From assembly GCA_021496505.1 (NCBI GenBank), contig CP053031.1:2534001-2598000 (forward strand): DNA of 64,000 nt, written 5' to 3'. The position numbers and the translations under genes were made by a program. Every line of letters starts with the position of its first letter. Positions within the stretch are counted from its first letter, which is position 1. This DNA is from Thermoleophilia bacterium SCSIO 60948 (lineage in GTDB: Bacteria > Actinomycetota > Thermoleophilia > Solirubrobacterales > 70-9). The notes beneath the pieces are model-generated. The model did no database searches and had not been told where the DNA came from. It saw only the letters and a list, made by a program, of their open reading frames with translations. Shown here in pieces: positions 1 to 10,649 of this stretch.

Positions 1-432
1 CGCCGCCACGATCCGTCGCCGCGCCGTCCGCGCGGCGACCGGGTCGACGCCGCTAAGCCTCGACGGGTGCCGTGGGACCGCTACGACGAGCCGGCCCCCG
101 TCGCCCAGCTCCCGCTCGATCGCGTCGAGTGTCTCCCGGCCGAGCTCCACTCCGGCCGGGAGGTCGATCAGAAGCTCTTGATCCCTCGGCTCAGAGCGGA
201 CTCTGCCGACGAGAGAGACGTGCGGATCCGGGTCGAGCAGCTCGCGCAGGGCGTCGCGCTGCGGCGAGCGCTCGTCGAGGCCCACCTCGACACGGAGGTG
301 GCCGGGCCGTGCGCCGAGGGCCGAGTCGACGCTGAGCAGAACGTCGGCGACGCTCGCGCTCCCCGCGTCGACCACGACGAGGACGTCGCGGCCGGCGCTA
401 CGTCCGTCCTGGGCTGGCTCCGGAGGCGTCAA
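1..432 (-). CDS. Partial hypothetical protein, possibly glycosyltransferase-like
   Basis: The frame is open on the minus strand from a TTG at 432 to the left edge, so the C-terminus is missing. The visible part has alternating hydrophobic strands (VLVVVDAG near the start, LLIDLPAG about 85 residues in, RLVVAVP further on) with charged helices between. This looks like a Rossmann or GT-A fold and recalls the nucleotide-binding half of a family 2 glycosyltransferase, but no diagnostic DxD motif is visible. It is divergent from the glycosyltransferase-like gene that follows. The start is uncertain because no ribosome binding site is clear. The function is inferred weakly from fold style and neighbourhood. 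Confidence 0.5.
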   Translation of the reverse strand, partial: MTPPEPAQDGRSAGRDVLVVVDAGSASVADVLLSVDSALGARPGHLRVEVGLDERSPQRDALRELLDPDPHVSLVGRVRSEPRDQELLIDLPAGVELGRETLDAIERELGDGGRLVVAVPRHPSRLSGVDPVAARTARRRIVAA

Positions 433-506
433 GGGCGCGGATCGTAGCGGTGCGCTGCCCGCCGGACGGGGTCGGCGCGCCGTTTGCGCAATGCTCCCGC
501 TCGCCC

Positions 507-2132
507 GTGGCCGACCCGGAGACGACAGAGCGAAAGAACGAGTGGACCTATCCGGAGCCGCCGCCCGAGACGATCGGGCGCCCGCTGCCGCTCGAGGTCG
601 CGTTCCTGGGTGATGAGGCGCGCCATCCGCTCGGCGACCGGGTCAACGCCCACGGGCCCGGTCCGTCGAGCTGGCCGTCGCGGCTCGATCTGCTGATCGT
701 CGATTCGGCGAGCGCCGCCGACCCCGCCGTGCTTTCCGCCGCGAGTGAGCGCGGGGCGCGGATCGTCGGGCTGCGGCGCGCCGGTACCCAGCCCTCGTCA
801 CCAGCCGGCGTCGAGCTCGAGATCGGCGACGTGGCGGCGGGCGAGAACGCGCTGCCGCTCGCGCCCGCGCTCGACCCGACCCGCTTCAACCCGCTGCTCT
901 TCAAGCGCGACGGCGTCTCCGGCTTCTGGGCGCTCGTCCGCCCCGGCGCCGACCTCGACCGCCTCGGCGAGGCCGACGAGCTGCTCGCCGAGGCCGCGAA
1001 CTACGAGCCGGTGACGCTCCGCGGTGTCCGCGGCATCCAGTTCCTCGAACTGCCGGAGGAGGTGATCCCAGGCTCGTCGGTCGAGGAGGACGATCCCGAG
1101 CTCCAGGACGCGCTGCAGAAGCGCCTCGGCATCCTCGACCACCCGGCCTTCCACGGCTCCGAATGGGAGCGGGCGGGCTGGATCGCAAAGCTCTGCGCCT
1201 CGGGGATGCCGGTCGTCGTCGCGGGGATGTCAGATCGGCTGCGAGAGCTGCTGGGTCCCGAGCTCTCGGGGCTGCTCGAGGGCGTGAGCGCGGCGGCGCT
1301 GTCTGATCTCGACGAGCGCGAGCGGATCTCGGTCGGGCTTCGGCGCGCCGCCCTGCGAAACCACTCCTCGATCGAGCGCTGGCGACAGATCGCGGCGTTT
1401 GCGGGGATCGAGGTCCCCGACCGGCCGAAGGTCTCGGTCGTCTTCGCGACCCGGCGCGAGGAGTGGCTTCCGTTCGGGCTCGCCCAGATCGAGCGCCAGT
1501 CCTATGAGCCGATGGAGCTCTGCGTCTGCCTGCACGGCCGCCGCTTCTTCTCCGAGGCGGCCGAGCAGACGATCCGAGACAACTACTCGGGTGAGTTCCA
1601 GGTGATCTGGGTCGACGAGGAGCTGACGCTCGGCGACGCCCTCAACTCAGGCGTCGCGGCGACCGACGGCGAGCTCGTCACGAAGATGGACGACGACGAC
1701 TTCTACAACGTCGACCACCTCTGGGACCTGATGCTGGCGAGCGAGTACTCGGGGGCGGCGCTGGTCGGCAAGGCGGCGGAGTTCGTCTACCTCGACGAGA
1801 TCGGAGTGACCGTCCGCCAGATCTCCCAGGACGTCGACACCCGGATGGCCGGCGGCGGCATGATGGCGCGCCGCCAGGCGCTCGTCGCCCAGCGCGGCTG
1901 GCCGCTTCGGACCCGCGGCGAGGACCTCGCGATGATCCGGATGTTCAACCGCAACGGCTACGTGATCCACCGGATCCCGCCGCACGGCTACATCCTCAAC
2001 CGCCACGGCCGCGACCACACCTGGCGGCCGATGATCGACTACTTCCTGTTCCGCTCCGAGCGCCAGTGGCGAGGCCTGCGCTTCGACGTCACCGTGATCG
2101 AAGAGCCTCGCGATATGCCACCTCCGCCCTAG
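507..2132 (+). CDS. Glycosyltransferase family 2-like protein
   Basis: The protein has about 541 residues from a GTG at 507; an in-frame GTG at 450 would add 19 residues of low-complexity sequence. The C-terminal half carries GT-A hallmarks: a nucleotide-sugar-binding strand (PKVSVVFATRR), then LGDALNSGVAATDGELV and a metal-binding acidic cluster KMDDDDFY, followed by a GEDLAMIRMF segment like the acceptor loop of family 2 enzymes. The N-terminal half (about 300 residues) is unassigned. No membrane segment is evident, so a cytoplasmic or peripheral transferase acting on a surface glycan is the best guess. Its stop overlaps that of the convergent sulfotransferase gene by a few bases. Confidence 0.75.
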   Translation: MADPETTERKNEWTYPEPPPETIGRPLPLEVAFLGDEARHPLGDRVNAHGPGPSSWPSRLDLLIVDSASAADPAVLSAASERGARIVGLRRAGTQPSSPAGVELEIGDVAAGENALPLAPALDPTRFNPLLFKRDGVSGFWALVRPGADLDRLGEADELLAEAANYEPVTLRGVRGIQFLELPEEVIPGSSVEEDDPELQDALQKRLGILDHPAFHGSEWERAGWIAKLCASGMPVVVAGMSDRLRELLGPELSGLLEGVSAAALSDLDERERISVGLRRAALRNHSSIERWRQIAAFAGIEVPDRPKVSVVFATRREEWLPFGLAQIERQSYEPMELCVCLHGRRFFSEAAEQTIRDNYSGEFQVIWVDEELTLGDALNSGVAATDGELVTKMDDDDFYNVDHLWDLMLASEYSGAALVGKAAEFVYLDEIGVTVRQISQDVDTRMAGGGMMARRQALVAQRGWPLRTRGEDLAMIRMFNRNGYVIHRIPPHGYILNRHGRDHTWRPMIDYFLFRSERQWRGLRFDVTVIEEPRDMPPPP

Positions 2133-3076
2133 TCCAGCGGGTAGCCGAACTCAGCCAAGCGCTCGCCGGCGATCGCTTCGAACTTGGCTCGGTCCTTGGC
2201 GGACATGTCGGTGCGCCAGCGGTCGATGCGGGTGGGGTCCGGAGGGCGCGAGACGTTCTCCATGATCTTCTCGCGCTCGGCCGTCGATACGACGCGGCCG
2301 TCGGGGGCGATCTCCACGGGCGGGAGCTCGCGACTGATTCGCTCGGCGACGGTCTCGTAGTAGCGCAGCACGCGCTCGTCCCACTCGAGGTCGACGAAGT
2401 CGCAGATCCGCTTCAGCGTCGGCTCGGAGTCGACCACGATGTCCTCGTAGCGGACCTCCATGTAGTGATCGAGGCCCTCGGCCTTCTCACGCGCCTCGTC
2501 GATCCGCGCGACCCAGAACTCGGCCGCCTCCTCGATCGTGTTCGGCCCGAACCACAGGCCCATGATCGAGAGCGCGACGGCGCGGCCGTCGCGGACGATG
2601 TGGACGAAGCGCGCCTCGGGGAGCGTGCGCTGGATGACGTCCATCTTGCGGACGTAGAACGGCGTCTTGTCGCCGAAGCGGTGCTTGCCCTCGCGCTCGG
2701 CGTACATCGCATAGAACTCGCGCACGGCGCCGCCGAGGAACTTCGGCTTCGCGGCCCGGACGCGCTCCTTGTAGGCCTCGGCGTCGAGGTGGAAGTCCGG
2801 CCAGCGCTTGTGCTCGGTGACGGTCTCGAGGTAGAGCTCGAGCCAGTCGTCCTGCTTTCGCTCCTTGCGGTAGCGCTTGGCGGCCTTGGTGATGAAGTAG
2901 GTCTCGGGCGGGATCGCGAGCTCGGGATGGGCGTCGAGCATCAGCCGGGTCAGCGTCGTGCCGGAGCGCGGCGCGCCGACCAGGAACGGCATCGGCGGGC
3001 GCTTGACGCCATCGGACTGCGGCGCGTCGGGCGAACCGCCGCCGAGCAGCTTTCGCAGGGAATCCTTCACGGGCAT
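2129..3076 (-). CDS. PAPS-dependent sulfotransferase
   Basis: The 315-residue protein starts at the ATG at 3076 (MPVKDSLRKLL). It contains the 5'-phosphosulfate-binding loop VGAPRSGTTLTR at about residues 33-44 and the 3'-phosphate-binding motif VRDGRAVALS at about 161-170, both diagnostic of the sulfotransferase superfamily, which moves sulfate from PAPS to hydroxyls of glycans, lipids or small molecules. No signal peptide or membrane segment is seen, so it should act in the cytoplasm. It lies between a family 2 glycosyltransferase-like gene and two large polytopic membrane proteins, suggesting a surface-glycan acceptor; that is inference. The frame stays open upstream of 3076 but without sulfotransferase character. 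Confidence 0.85.
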   Translation of the reverse strand: MPVKDSLRKLLGGGSPDAPQSDGVKRPPMPFLVGAPRSGTTLTRLMLDAHPELAIPPETYFITKAAKRYRKERKQDDWLELYLETVTEHKRWPDFHLDAEAYKERVRAAKPKFLGGAVREFYAMYAEREGKHRFGDKTPFYVRKMDVIQRTLPEARFVHIVRDGRAVALSIMGLWFGPNTIEEAAEFWVARIDEAREKAEGLDHYMEVRYEDIVVDSEPTLKRICDFVDLEWDERVLRYYETVAERISRELPPVEIAPDGRVVSTAEREKIMENVSRPPDPTRIDRWRTDMSAKDRAKFEAIAGERLAEFGYPLD

Positions 3077-3157
3077 CGGCGGCAGTGTAGAGAGGCGGGG
3101 GAAAGCCGAAGGGCCTGCGAGGTCCCACCCGCGCGGCGGCGAGAGGCCGCGGACGCC

Positions 3158-3203
3158 CGAACGTCCGAAACGTTGTGGTCTAGGGGTACATCCGGGACGT
3201 TCG
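3158..3203. repeat. Inverted repeat between sulfotransferase and membrane-protein genes
   Basis: CGAACGTCC at 3158-3166 is matched by its exact reverse complement GGACGTTCG at 3195-3203, with a 28-nt spacer. It lies in the 175-bp gap between the end of the large membrane protein gene (3252) and the start of the sulfotransferase gene (3076), both on the minus strand. It could be an operator for the sulfotransferase promoter or a loose terminator. The long loop and lack of a T-run argue against an intrinsic terminator. Confidence 0.4.
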
Positions 3204-3251
3204 AGGTCGAGGCCTGGACGGCCGCGGCGTGCTCGAGCTCGAGGAGCCGCG

Positions 3252-5777
3252 CTAGGGGGTGGTCTCCGCGGTTGGCGGGTCGAAGTGGTCGATGTAGGCG
3301 CCGCAGGAGAGGGAGAGCGGACGCTCGCCGCCCTCGGTGGAGTCGACCTGGGTCGCCGCGACGGCTCCGAGCCACGTGAGCCGGCGGGCGCCGACGGCGC
3401 CGGCGAGCCCCTCGGGCTCCGCTGAGGTGACCTCGATCCGCACCTGCTCGCCGAGGTCGACGTCGTCCTCCCCCTTGGCGATCGCCCGGATGTCGTCGCC
3501 GGTCGGCGAGTCGACCTCGATGCGCCCGACGTCCCAGAACGACCCGCCACCCTTCTCCGTCAGGTACATCCCACCGAGCGACGGCGGCAGCTCGGTCACC
3601 TCGTCGCCGACCTTGACCGTGATCGGGACCTGGCTCGCGTACTGGAGCGAGATGTCCCACTCGCCCGGATAGAGCTCGATCGAGCGCGCCGTCTCGCCGG
3701 GCGCGGCGAAGGGTGAGTTGCGCGCCCAGCCGCCGCGGTTGGCGAGGACGGGAAGCGGCAGCGTCGTCGCGCCACGTGATCCCTCGAAGAGCTTCTCGAT
3801 TAGCGCATCCGCCTCCTCTCCCCCCTCGGTCTCGCGCAGACCGGGCGGCGGCTGATCGACCTCGACCGTCAGCTCACTCCCCGCCTCGGCCGCGATCTCG
3901 TCCGCCTCCTCCTCCCCGTTCTGGTTCGGCGGGCAGATCAGCTCGCGGCCGGCGGCGCCGCCCTCGTTGAGGACCTCCTGCGGCTCGGTCGGACCGTTGC
4001 GCTCCCAGAGCAGCCAGTCGCCCTGCTCGCCGATCTGATCCCAGTTGTCGGGCGGGGTCGAGGCGTAGGCCCCGTTCGGCGTGATCGCGTAGCGGAAGCG
4101 GTCGATCCGCGCCGGCGAGACGGTGTCGAAATCGACCGGGTCTCCCTGCTGCCAGAGCTTCTGCTCGCGCGCCGGGACCTCGGGCTCGAAGTAGCCGCCC
4201 GGGCTCTCGGCGAGAGTCCCGCGCAGCCGGTAGGAGCCGAAGCGGTCGACGCCGAGGAACACGACCGGCTCGCCCTCGATCTCCGCCGCGATCGCCTCGA
4301 GGTCCTCGCCGCGCTCGTTGAAGCCGACCGGTGCCTCGCGCAGCGCGAGGAAGGTCGAGTAGAGGGCGGCGACGCAGAAGACCGCCGCGAGCGCCAGACG
4401 GCCGACCCGCGGCCCGCGCCCCATCGACCCGCTCGGCCCGAACAGGGCGAGCAGCCCTGCGAGCATGACGACCGGCGCGAGGATCGCGAGCGCCTTCGCC
4501 GCGACGTAGATCGAGGCGAACAGGTAGGAGCCGAGGTAGATCGCCGCACAGCCCGCCAGGACGGCGAGCAGGCCGAGGTCGCGGCGGCGGAAGGCGAACC
4601 AGGCGCCGAGCGCCGCGACGACGAGGCCGAGCAGCGTCGCCGGGTAGGCGAGCGGGACCTCGCCGCGGACGATCCGGAAGTCGCCCTCGAACCAGACGCC
4701 GAGCGCCTCGCCGGGCCAGACGGGCGAGGCGAGCCGGCCGCGGGACTCCTGAACCGCGCCGATCCGCTCGGCGAAGCTCGCGATCTGCGGCCCGGCGAGG
4801 ACGACGACCAGCGCCACGACGATGAGCGCACCCGCCCCAACGAGCAGGCCGGTCCGGGAGCGGACCGCGCCACCGACCCGCCGCCAGTCGACCGACACGC
4901 GCTCGCCGAACAGCGCCTCGGCGACGAGCCAGATCGGTATCGCGACGACAAACCAGGCGAGCCCCGGGACGCTGTAGGCGAAGACGGCGCCGGCGGCCAG
5001 AACTACGATGACGCCCGCGACCGCCAGCCTCGGCGCGCCGCGGCCGAGCGCGGTCAGCACGATCGCGAGGCAGACGACGATCATCGCCATCGCCGTCTCC
5101 TTGAAGGCGCTTTGCGCGAGGTAGGAGGCGGCGAGGTACGGGAGCCCGACGAGAACGGCGGCGAGCAACCGCGGCGCGGGGTGAAGCGGGCGCAGGGCGC
5201 TGAGGGCACCGAGCGCGGTCAGCGCGCCGATCGCGAGCATGACGCCGTTGAACGCATCGATCAGGTTCGCGCCGAACAGCTCGGCGAGCGCCGCCGTCAG
5301 CGACTGCGGCCCGGTCGGATAGCCGAAGGAGACCGCCGATGGCTCGGGCCCGAATCCGTTCTGCAGCCAGTCGGTCCAGTAGAGCTGCGCGGCGTGGTCG
5401 TTCGTGTAGACGCCCTCGCCGAGGACGCCGAGGTGGCCGTCGATCGCGAACGGCGCCGCGCCGATCAGGAGCAGGAGGACGACCGCGGTGATCGCGACGC
5501 CGATCTCCCCCCGCACGCGCCCGACCCCGAAGCCCCGCGCTCGGGCGATCAGCAGCCCTGCGAGCGCGAGGATCGCGATCAGGACGAGCAACGTGACCGC
5601 GCGTCCGGGGAGCCTGATCGCCAGCGCGGAGAAGGCGATCAGCGCGGCGAACCCGATCGGCGCGCAGATCGGCCCGGCGTCGCGCCAGCCGAGCAGCGCG
5701 CAGATCCCCGCGCCGAGCGCCGCCGAGACGACGAGGCAGGCGAGCGCCACGCCGAACATCGCGAGCACGGAGATCAC
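3252..5777 (-). CDS. Large polytopic membrane protein, GT-C-like
   Basis: The 841-residue protein starts at a GTG that overlaps the upstream stop as GTGA. Residues 1 to about 480 hold roughly a dozen hydrophobic segments. The first large extracytoplasmic loop (about residues 115-160) has acidic and aromatic residues, including TNDHAAQLYW and FGYPTGPQSL. This is the layout of GT-C glycosyltransferases that use polyprenyl-linked sugars. The C-terminal 360 residues are soluble and probably extracytoplasmic. Its neighbour is another large GT-C-like protein, so the pair may build a cell-surface polymer. The catalytic role is inferred from topology only; a transporter or a structural membrane protein remains possible. 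Confidence 0.7.
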   Translation of the reverse strand: MISVLAMFGVALACLVVSAALGAGICALLGWRDAGPICAPIGFAALIAFSALAIRLPGRAVTLLVLIAILALAGLLIARARGFGVGRVRGEIGVAITAVVLLLLIGAAPFAIDGHLGVLGEGVYTNDHAAQLYWTDWLQNGFGPEPSAVSFGYPTGPQSLTAALAELFGANLIDAFNGVMLAIGALTALGALSALRPLHPAPRLLAAVLVGLPYLAASYLAQSAFKETAMAMIVVCLAIVLTALGRGAPRLAVAGVIVVLAAGAVFAYSVPGLAWFVVAIPIWLVAEALFGERVSVDWRRVGGAVRSRTGLLVGAGALIVVALVVVLAGPQIASFAERIGAVQESRGRLASPVWPGEALGVWFEGDFRIVRGEVPLAYPATLLGLVVAALGAWFAFRRRDLGLLAVLAGCAAIYLGSYLFASIYVAAKALAILAPVVMLAGLLALFGPSGSMGRGPRVGRLALAAVFCVAALYSTFLALREAPVGFNERGEDLEAIAAEIEGEPVVFLGVDRFGSYRLRGTLAESPGGYFEPEVPAREQKLWQQGDPVDFDTVSPARIDRFRYAITPNGAYASTPPDNWDQIGEQGDWLLWERNGPTEPQEVLNEGGAAGRELICPPNQNGEEEADEIAAEAGSELTVEVDQPPPGLRETEGGEEADALIEKLFEGSRGATTLPLPVLANRGGWARNSPFAAPGETARSIELYPGEWDISLQYASQVPITVKVGDEVTELPPSLGGMYLTEKGGGSFWDVGRIEVDSPTGDDIRAIAKGEDDVDLGEQVRIEVTSAEPEGLAGAVGARRLTWLGAVAATQVDSTEGGERPLSLSCGAYIDHFDPPTAETTP

Positions 5778-8128
5778 GAGCCCCCGCCCTGTGAGGCGAC
5801 CCCACCCTTCGGGTCCGGCACGTCGGGCACCGGCTGGTTGGCGAGCGGCTCGGCGTTGACCGACTCGCCGTTGAGCTCGGCCTCGGAGAGGTCGGGCAGC
5901 TCACCGCAGGCACCCGGGTCGAGCTCGTCGTCGATCCGGAAGACGTTCACGGCCCCGTCGGAGAGCACCTCGCTGACCGCCGGGTCGGTCCGCGTCCAGG
6001 CGGCCTCCTTCGTGTCCGTGAGCTGCTCGGGCGGCTGGAACGGGTCGTACATCGTCACGACGTACTCGAACTCGCCGTCGTTCAGCGCCTCGCGCCAGTC
6101 CTCACACGTCGCGATCCGAAGCAGCGCGCCGTCGGGACCCGGCTCGCCGAGCCAGCGGACGTGGTTGGAGAGGTCCGAGCCGTAGAACGGATACTGGTTG
6201 AAGACGCCGCGAATCCCGGCGACCGCGACGCTCGAGTCGCTCAGCGCGCTCCCCCAGCGCACCGCCTCGGCGATGTTGAGCTGCGGGCTGAGGTCGTTGT
6301 AGCGGCGCTCTGCGTAGTGGCGCTGGACGATTAACCCGCCGGCGAGCACGCCGACGAGCGCCACCCCCGCCGCGGCCGCGAGCAGTGGCCGCGCCGGCCG
6401 GAACCGCCGCGCCAGCAACCATGCGAGGCAGAGGCCGAGCGCGATCGCGGCGCTCAGGACGGCGCCGGTCCGCTGGCCCTGCTGCCACTGCACGAGCCCG
6501 GCGAGCGTCCCCGCGAGCATGATCGAGAGGACGAGGAGCGTCGCGGTGCGTCGGCGCGGACTTCGCCGCAGCACCGGCAGGCATGGCAGCAGCGCGAGGC
6601 CGAGCGCCGCGGGCGGCGCGATGTAGCGCAGGTTCCAGACGAACGCGATCGGTCGCCCCTCCTCCCCGCCGGCCGTCAGCGGGGTGATCAGGTAGGCGAG
6701 CGAGCCGATCAGCGCGACCGCACCCAGCATCCGCAGCACCTTCTCGTGCGAGCGAACGATCAGCGCGATCGAACCGCCGAGCAGGACGAGCAGCGTCAGC
6801 GGCCAGAGGAAACCGAGCGAGTCGCGCAGACCGGGCGCGAACCAATCGCGCCAGACATCGATGTCGTTCCAGTAGTGGAGGACCGAGAAACCGGGCCGCA
6901 GCTCGAAGTCGCGCGCCGGCGAGGGCAGGTCGAGCGGGCCGAACGAGCTCAGCGGGATCGGGTTGCCGACCGCGATCAGGTTGCGGGCGAACCAGTAGCC
7001 GCCGCCGAGGACCGCGAGCGCGACGAAGGCGCCGGTCAGCCGCACGCGCAGGCCGCGCGGAGCGATCAGCGCGATCCCGACGGCGAGCAGCAGCGAGGGG
7101 GCGAGGAAGCTCAGCTTCGTTCCGGCCGCCAGGCCGGTCGCGAGGCCGGCGAGCGCGACGGCGGCGAGCAGGTTGCGGTCCCCGCGGCCGGTGCCCCTGG
7201 CCGCGTCGGGGTCAGGTCGCGACGGGTCCTCGGTCGCCTCGGCTTCGGCGAGCGGATCCGGGAGCAGCAGCGCGAGGTCGCGTGAGGCGCTCCGCGCCGC
7301 GAAGCCGTTCACCAGCAGCGCCGCCGCGGCGAGCGTGAAGGCGACGCCGACGATGTCGTTGAGTGACTCCCCGGCCTGGAACTCGATCAGCGACTGCGAG
7401 CCGACGATCAGCGACGCGCCGATCAGCGACAGTGGCGCGACGCCGAACGGCCGCCCGATCGACCAGGCGGCGAGCAGCGAGAGCCCGAGGAAGCCGATGT
7501 TGATGAACGGCGAGACGAAGTCGCGGCCGAAGGCGAGGATCGGGATCGCGTGGAGGAGCTCGGAGTTGGCCGGATAGAAGCCGGCGAAGAAGATCGGATC
7601 GAACTGGTGGATCGCGCCCGTCGAGGCCGTCTGGACGAACTCGACCGAGAGCGGCATGTGGTACCAGAGCGAATCGGCGCGGTCCATCCCCGCCGCGAGC
7701 GCGCCGAACGTCGGGATCCCCCATCCGGCCGCCATCACCGCGCCGAGCCCGATCGCGACCCAGACCGCACGGCGGTCCGATTTGCCGCGTGGCGGCGCGG
7801 GGCCATCGCGATGGGAGCGGAGCGTCAGGGCCGATATGAGACCGGCGAGGAGCGCGACGACCAGCACAGGAAGCGCCTCGAAGAGGCCGAAGGTGCCGAG
7901 GATCTCGCTCAGGGCGAGCGCGGCGAAGATCGCTACGACCGCCTCGGCCAGGCGGGCGGGCGCGCCTCCCCAGCCCGGCAGCAGGAGCCGGCGGACGGCG
8001 AGACCGACCAGCGCCATCGCGCCGAGGAACGCCAGCATCCAGGCGGCGCCGAGCAGGTAGTCGCCGAGACCGAGGCTCGCTATCGCCTCATCCGGCAACG
8101 TGCCCGATGTCTGCGCGGTCCCGCTCAA
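5774..8128 (-). CDS. Large polytopic membrane protein, GT-C-like
   Basis: The 784-residue protein starts at a TTG at 8128. It has about 12-14 hydrophobic segments. After the fourth, a loop at about residues 145-195 carries DRADSLWYHMP and FFAGFYPANSELLH, resembling the acidic first loop of GT-C (PMT/ArnT-type) enzymes that transfer sugars from polyprenyl phosphate donors. A charged cytoplasmic insert rich in D, R and P lies near residues 285-315. The C-terminal 170 residues are mostly soluble. Its stop overlaps the start of the next membrane protein gene by 4 nt, so the two are very likely co-translated. The exact substrate cannot be told from the sequence. Confidence 0.7.
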   Translation of the reverse strand: MSGTAQTSGTLPDEAIASLGLGDYLLGAAWMLAFLGAMALVGLAVRRLLLPGWGGAPARLAEAVVAIFAALALSEILGTFGLFEALPVLVVALLAGLISALTLRSHRDGPAPPRGKSDRRAVWVAIGLGAVMAAGWGIPTFGALAAGMDRADSLWYHMPLSVEFVQTASTGAIHQFDPIFFAGFYPANSELLHAIPILAFGRDFVSPFINIGFLGLSLLAAWSIGRPFGVAPLSLIGASLIVGSQSLIEFQAGESLNDIVGVAFTLAAAALLVNGFAARSASRDLALLLPDPLAEAEATEDPSRPDPDAARGTGRGDRNLLAAVALAGLATGLAAGTKLSFLAPSLLLAVGIALIAPRGLRVRLTGAFVALAVLGGGYWFARNLIAVGNPIPLSSFGPLDLPSPARDFELRPGFSVLHYWNDIDVWRDWFAPGLRDSLGFLWPLTLLVLLGGSIALIVRSHEKVLRMLGAVALIGSLAYLITPLTAGGEEGRPIAFVWNLRYIAPPAALGLALLPCLPVLRRSPRRRTATLLVLSIMLAGTLAGLVQWQQGQRTGAVLSAAIALGLCLAWLLARRFRPARPLLAAAAGVALVGVLAGGLIVQRHYAERRYNDLSPQLNIAEAVRWGSALSDSSVAVAGIRGVFNQYPFYGSDLSNHVRWLGEPGPDGALLRIATCEDWREALNDGEFEYVVTMYDPFQPPEQLTDTKEAAWTRTDPAVSEVLSDGAVNVFRIDDELDPGACGELPDLSEAELNGESVNAEPLANQPVPDVPDPKGGVASQGGGS

Positions 8129-8177
8129 GACCGTCGCGAGCGCCAGGACGCCCCACGGGACGCCGGCTCAGGAGGGT

Positions 8178-8567
8178 TCAGTCGCCCGACTTGGCGGGCT
8201 TGACGACGTAGGCCTGCTCGCCGGCCTTCACCATGCCGAGCTCGCGCGCCCTGACCTCGCCCGCATCCGGGAGCTTCAGCGCCGCCGCGCGGCTCTCGAG
8301 CTCGGCCCGCTCCGCCTTGAGCTCGGCGAGCGCCTGCTGCTCGGCTCCGTTTTGGTGCCAGGCCTCGATCATCCCGATCACCGGCTTGATGTAGAGCGCG
8401 AGGATCAGGAAGAGGACGAGGACGAGGGCCACGCGGCCCGCCTTGTCCCAGCGGATCCGGGTCGAGCGCGGGCCACCGCGTCGCGGCGCGGGGCGCATCC
8501 GGTAGGTCGGCCGGGGCGCCGGGGCCGCAGGTCGGCCCGCGCGGCGTGGTTGCGCGCGTGCGCTCAT
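8178..8567 (-). CDS. ftsB: Septum formation initiator, FtsB/DivIC family
   Basis: The 129-residue protein has a basic, proline-rich cytoplasmic tail (1-45), one membrane span (about 46-64, VALVLVLFLILALYI), then a heptad-rich coiled coil (about 72-100) and the family's closing motif AGEVRARELGMVKAGEQAYVV near the C-terminus. FtsB-like proteins join the divisome through FtsL and FtsQ and link the FtsZ ring to septal cell-wall synthesis. It lies 30 bp downstream of enolase in the same direction, the same pairing as in mycobacteria (eno-Rv1024). The call rests on topology, size and context, and is strong for this short family. Confidence 0.85.
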   Translation of the reverse strand: MSARAQPRRAGRPAAPAPRPTYRMRPAPRRGGPRSTRIRWDKAGRVALVLVLFLILALYIKPVIGMIEAWHQNGAEQQALAELKAERAELESRAAALKLPDAGEVRARELGMVKAGEQAYVVKPAKSGD

Positions 8568-8597
8568 CGATCATGAGGGTTCGCCGCCCGGCGGCGC

Positions 8598-9890
<1,293 letters not shown>

Positions 9891-10634
9891 TCAGTCGCGA
9901 AGCCGTTCGGCTTCGCGACGCAGCGCCAGTTCGGGATCGACGCCGAGCTGGCGCGCGACGTCGACGCTCGCCAGCAGCAGCGCCCCGAGGCGCCGCTCGA
10001 GCTCGTCGCGCGCGGGAGAGGTCGGACCGCCCCGCTCGCCGGCCGGAGCCGCCGCGAACAGCGCGTCGAGTGCCTCGCGCGCCGAGTCGAGCGCCTGGAG
10101 GTGATCGGGGGCAGGACCCTCGATACCGGCCTTGTCGGCGCGCCGCAGCATCTTGCGGGCGTAGGTCGGGCCGGGCAGGGTCTCCGGGACGTCGGCGAAC
10201 GGATCGTCGGCGCCGCGGCCCTCGGCCTCGACCTTGATCCGGTCCCAATTCGAGAGAACCCCGCGCGAGGAGCCCGTGTCGGCGCCGCTCTCGGCGGCGA
10301 TCCGCGCCGCCGCCGGGCCGCTCGACTCGCCGAAGACGTGCGGGTGGCGGCGGATCAGCTTCTCGCGGAGCGCTCCGACGACCGACGTCAGGTCACCCGA
10401 CCCGCGCTCGGACAGGAGCATCGACAGGAACACGACCTGGAACAGGACGTCGCCGAGCTCGTCGTGCATCGCGACGTCGTCACCGCGCGCCGCTGCGTCC
10501 GCGAGCTCGTAGGCCTCCTCGACCGTGTGCGGGACGATCGAGCGCTCGTCCTGCTCGCGGTCCCAGGGACACTCGACGCGCAGCAGACGCGTCAGCTCGT
10601 CGAGCCGCTCGATCGCGACGCCGAGCTCGCCCAC
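9891..10634 (-). CDS. mazG: Nucleoside triphosphate pyrophosphohydrolase MazG
   Basis: The 247-residue protein starts at a GTG at 10634. The MazG domain spans about residues 18-110, with the CPWDREQ opening, the metal-binding helix TVEEAYELADA and the second acidic helix HDELGDVLFQV. It hydrolyses NTPs, including damaged ones, to NMP and pyrophosphate, keeping the nucleotide pool clean. The C-terminal half holds the NWDRIKVEAEGR segment common to bacterial MazG, but the second catalytic MazG repeat looks degenerate. It lies between the PPIase gene (15 bp upstream) and eno (12 bp downstream), matching the mazG-eno neighbourhood of actinobacteria. Confidence 0.92.
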   Translation of the reverse strand: MGELGVAIERLDELTRLLRVECPWDREQDERSIVPHTVEEAYELADAAARGDDVAMHDELGDVLFQVVFLSMLLSERGSGDLTSVVGALREKLIRRHPHVFGESSGPAAARIAAESGADTGSSRGVLSNWDRIKVEAEGRGADDPFADVPETLPGPTYARKMLRRADKAGIEGPAPDHLQALDSAREALDALFAAAPAGERGGPTSPARDELERRLGALLLASVDVARQLGVDPELALRREAERLRD

Positions 10635-10649
10635 GGCGGCTTCCGCTCC

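Noticed and set aside
3170-3215. tRNA-like sequence (TGGTCTAGGGG followed by GTTCGAGGTC)
   Set aside because: The D-arm-like and T-loop-like strings are too close together and there is no acceptor stem or anticodon stem. Probably chance.
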